Assembly (NCBI GenBank): GCA_948442615.1
Contig: CAOJSG010000001.1
Span: forward strand, 1-64,000
From: an uncultured Alistipes sp.
GTDB lineage: Bacteria; Bacteroidota; Bacteroidia; Bacteroidales; Rikenellaceae
DNA: 64,000 bases
Direction of reading: 5' to 3'
Shown here: one piece after another, positions 63,079 to 64,000 of the stretch
How positions within the stretch are numbered: the first letter of the stretch is position 1
Layout of the letters: the number at the start of each line of letters is the position of its first letter
The notes under the pieces: model-generated
Databases searched by the model: none
What the model was told of the DNA's origin: nothing
The model's input: the letters and a program-made list of their open reading frames with translations, nothing else
Position numbers and translations under genes: made by a program

Positions 63079-64000
63079 ATGAAGAGAACCGTGTTTGCCG
63101 TAGCTGCGGTGCTGGGAGCTGCGGCCCTTTTTACGAATTGCGACAATATGACGAAGATCAAACGCATGCCCTATCCCGATGCGGAGCGCAGCAGCGTGGT
63201 GGACGACTACTTCGGGACGCACGTCCCCGATCCCTACCGCTGGCTCGAGGACGACGCCTCGGAGGCTACGGCCGCATGGGTCGCCGCCGAGAACGCCGTG
63301 ACGCAGGACTACCTGGCGCAGATCCCGTTCCGCGATGCGATCCGCGAGCGGCTGACCGAACTGTGGAACTATCCCAAACCGGGCGTGCCCGTGCACCACG
63401 GCGACTGGTGGTACTATTACCGCAACGACGGACTGCAGAACCAGTCGGTGCTCTACCGCGCGGCCGAACCGGGTGCCGAGGGCGAGGTGTTCCTCGATCC
63501 CAACGCCCTGTCGGAGGACGGCACCGTGGCGCTGGCGAGCGTCTCGTTCTCCGAGGACGGCGCCTACTGCGCCTATTCGACGGCGGCCTCGGGGTCGGAC
63601 TGGGTGGAGATCCGCGTGATGGACACCGCCGACGGGAAGCTGCTCGCGGACCGCATCGAGTGGGTGAAGTTCTCGGGGGCTTCGTGGACGGCCGATTCGA
63701 AAGGCTTCTATTACAGCGCCTACGATGCGCCGGAGGAGGGCGTCTACTCTTCGCAGAACCGCTTCCAGAAGGTCTACTACCACCGCCTCGGCACGCCGCA
63801 GTCGGCCGACCGGCTCGTCTACGAGGATCCGGCGCATCCGCTGCGCTATTTCTCGGCCTGGGAGTCGAAGGACGGCCGGTGGCTTTTCGTCGTGGCGTCG
63901 GAGGGCACGTCGGGCACCGAGGTGCTCTGCAAAAAGGTCGGCGAGGAGCGGTTCCGCGTTCTGCTGCCCGGCTTCGCCTATGACTACGCCCCCGTGGAAT
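63079..64000 (+). CDS. Prolyl oligopeptidase (S9A), N-terminal part, cut by window end
   Basis: 307 codons are visible and the frame stays open. The ATG at 63079 gives a lipoprotein-like signal MKRTVFAVAAVLGAAALFTNC-DN, so it is likely exported. The following PYPDAERSSVVDDYFGTHVPDPYRWLEDDASEATAAWVAAENAVT is the S9A N-terminal signature, and then come propeller blades (ASVSFSEDGAYCAYSTAASGSDWVEIRVMD, SWTADSKGFYYSAYDAP). The catalytic Ser/Asp/His domain lies beyond the window. Cuts after proline in short peptides. Confidence 0.93.
   Translation, partial: MKRTVFAVAAVLGAAALFTNCDNMTKIKRMPYPDAERSSVVDDYFGTHVPDPYRWLEDDASEATAAWVAAENAVTQDYLAQIPFRDAIRERLTELWNYPKPGVPVHHGDWWYYYRNDGLQNQSVLYRAAEPGAEGEVFLDPNALSEDGTVALASVSFSEDGAYCAYSTAASGSDWVEIRVMDTADGKLLADRIEWVKFSGASWTADSKGFYYSAYDAPEEGVYSSQNRFQKVYYHRLGTPQSADRLVYEDPAHPLRYFSAWESKDGRWLFVVASEGTSGTEVLCKKVGEERFRVLLPGFAYDYAPVE

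Overview
The window looks like a chromosome segment of a gut Bacteroidetes, most likely Alistipes or a close Rikenellaceae relative (inferred from gene content and style). The evidence is GC-rich housekeeping genes, Bacteroidetes promoters of the TTTG / TAnnTTTG type with 19-20 bp spacing, few Shine-Dalgarno sites, SusC/SusD proteins, PorT-like and BamD outer-membrane proteins, and an RpoZ-like protein encoded next to coaBC. No tool was run, so family names rest on motif recognition.

Region 1 (1-9565) is the end of the S10/spc/alpha ribosomal cluster: rplE (partial), rpsN, rpsH, rplF, rplR, rpsE, rpmD, rplO, secY, map, infA, rpmJ, rpsM, rpsK, rpsD, rpoA and rplQ, all on + and closed by a strong terminator. 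A 644-bp non-coding insert with an internal promoter splits rpsN from rpsH.

Region 2 (9566-18420) is chromosomal. It holds a large signal-peptide/HExxH/outer-membrane protein with a TTG start, a SUI1 (eIF1-like) factor, a DUF4435 protein with an almost leaderless promoter, a broken sugar-isomerase fragment, and an AraC regulator that overlaps a secreted (alpha/alpha)-toroid hydrolase-like gene by 4 bp.

Region 3 (18421-47890) is an integrated mobile element of about 29.5 kb. A 23-bp direct repeat of the tRNA-His 3' end bounds it. At the right end are the intact tRNA-His gene, a tyrosine recombinase and an RteC-like protein. At the left end are a truncated, frameshifted parA, an oriT-like hairpin, and mobA/mobB relaxase genes. 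No coupling protein or mating-pore gene is present, so it looks mobilizable rather than self-transmissible. Its cargo is a complete polysaccharide-utilization locus of visibly lower GC: GH2 beta-mannosidase, three GH5 enzymes (two of them tandem paralogues), an apiosidase-like (GH140/DUF4038) lipoprotein, SusC/SusD/SusE-like proteins, two sugar transporters, an arabinose/fucose-isomerase-like enzyme, an FAD oxidoreductase, a GntR repressor, a large unrecognised secreted TIM-barrel-like protein and a beta-helix protein. The inferred logic is surface cutting (lipoprotein GH5s and apiosidase-like enzyme), import by SusCD, periplasmic trimming, uptake by the MFS and GPH carriers and cytosolic isomerisation, under GntR control.

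Region 4 (47944-64000) is chromosomal again: groES-groEL with a sigma54-like promoter, a CatA-like acetyltransferase, the bamD-rpoZ-coaBC-recN cluster, a PorT-like barrel, cardiolipin synthase, greA, a frameshifted FISUMP-like lipoprotein, gcvH, birA, dapD and the start of a prolyl oligopeptidase.
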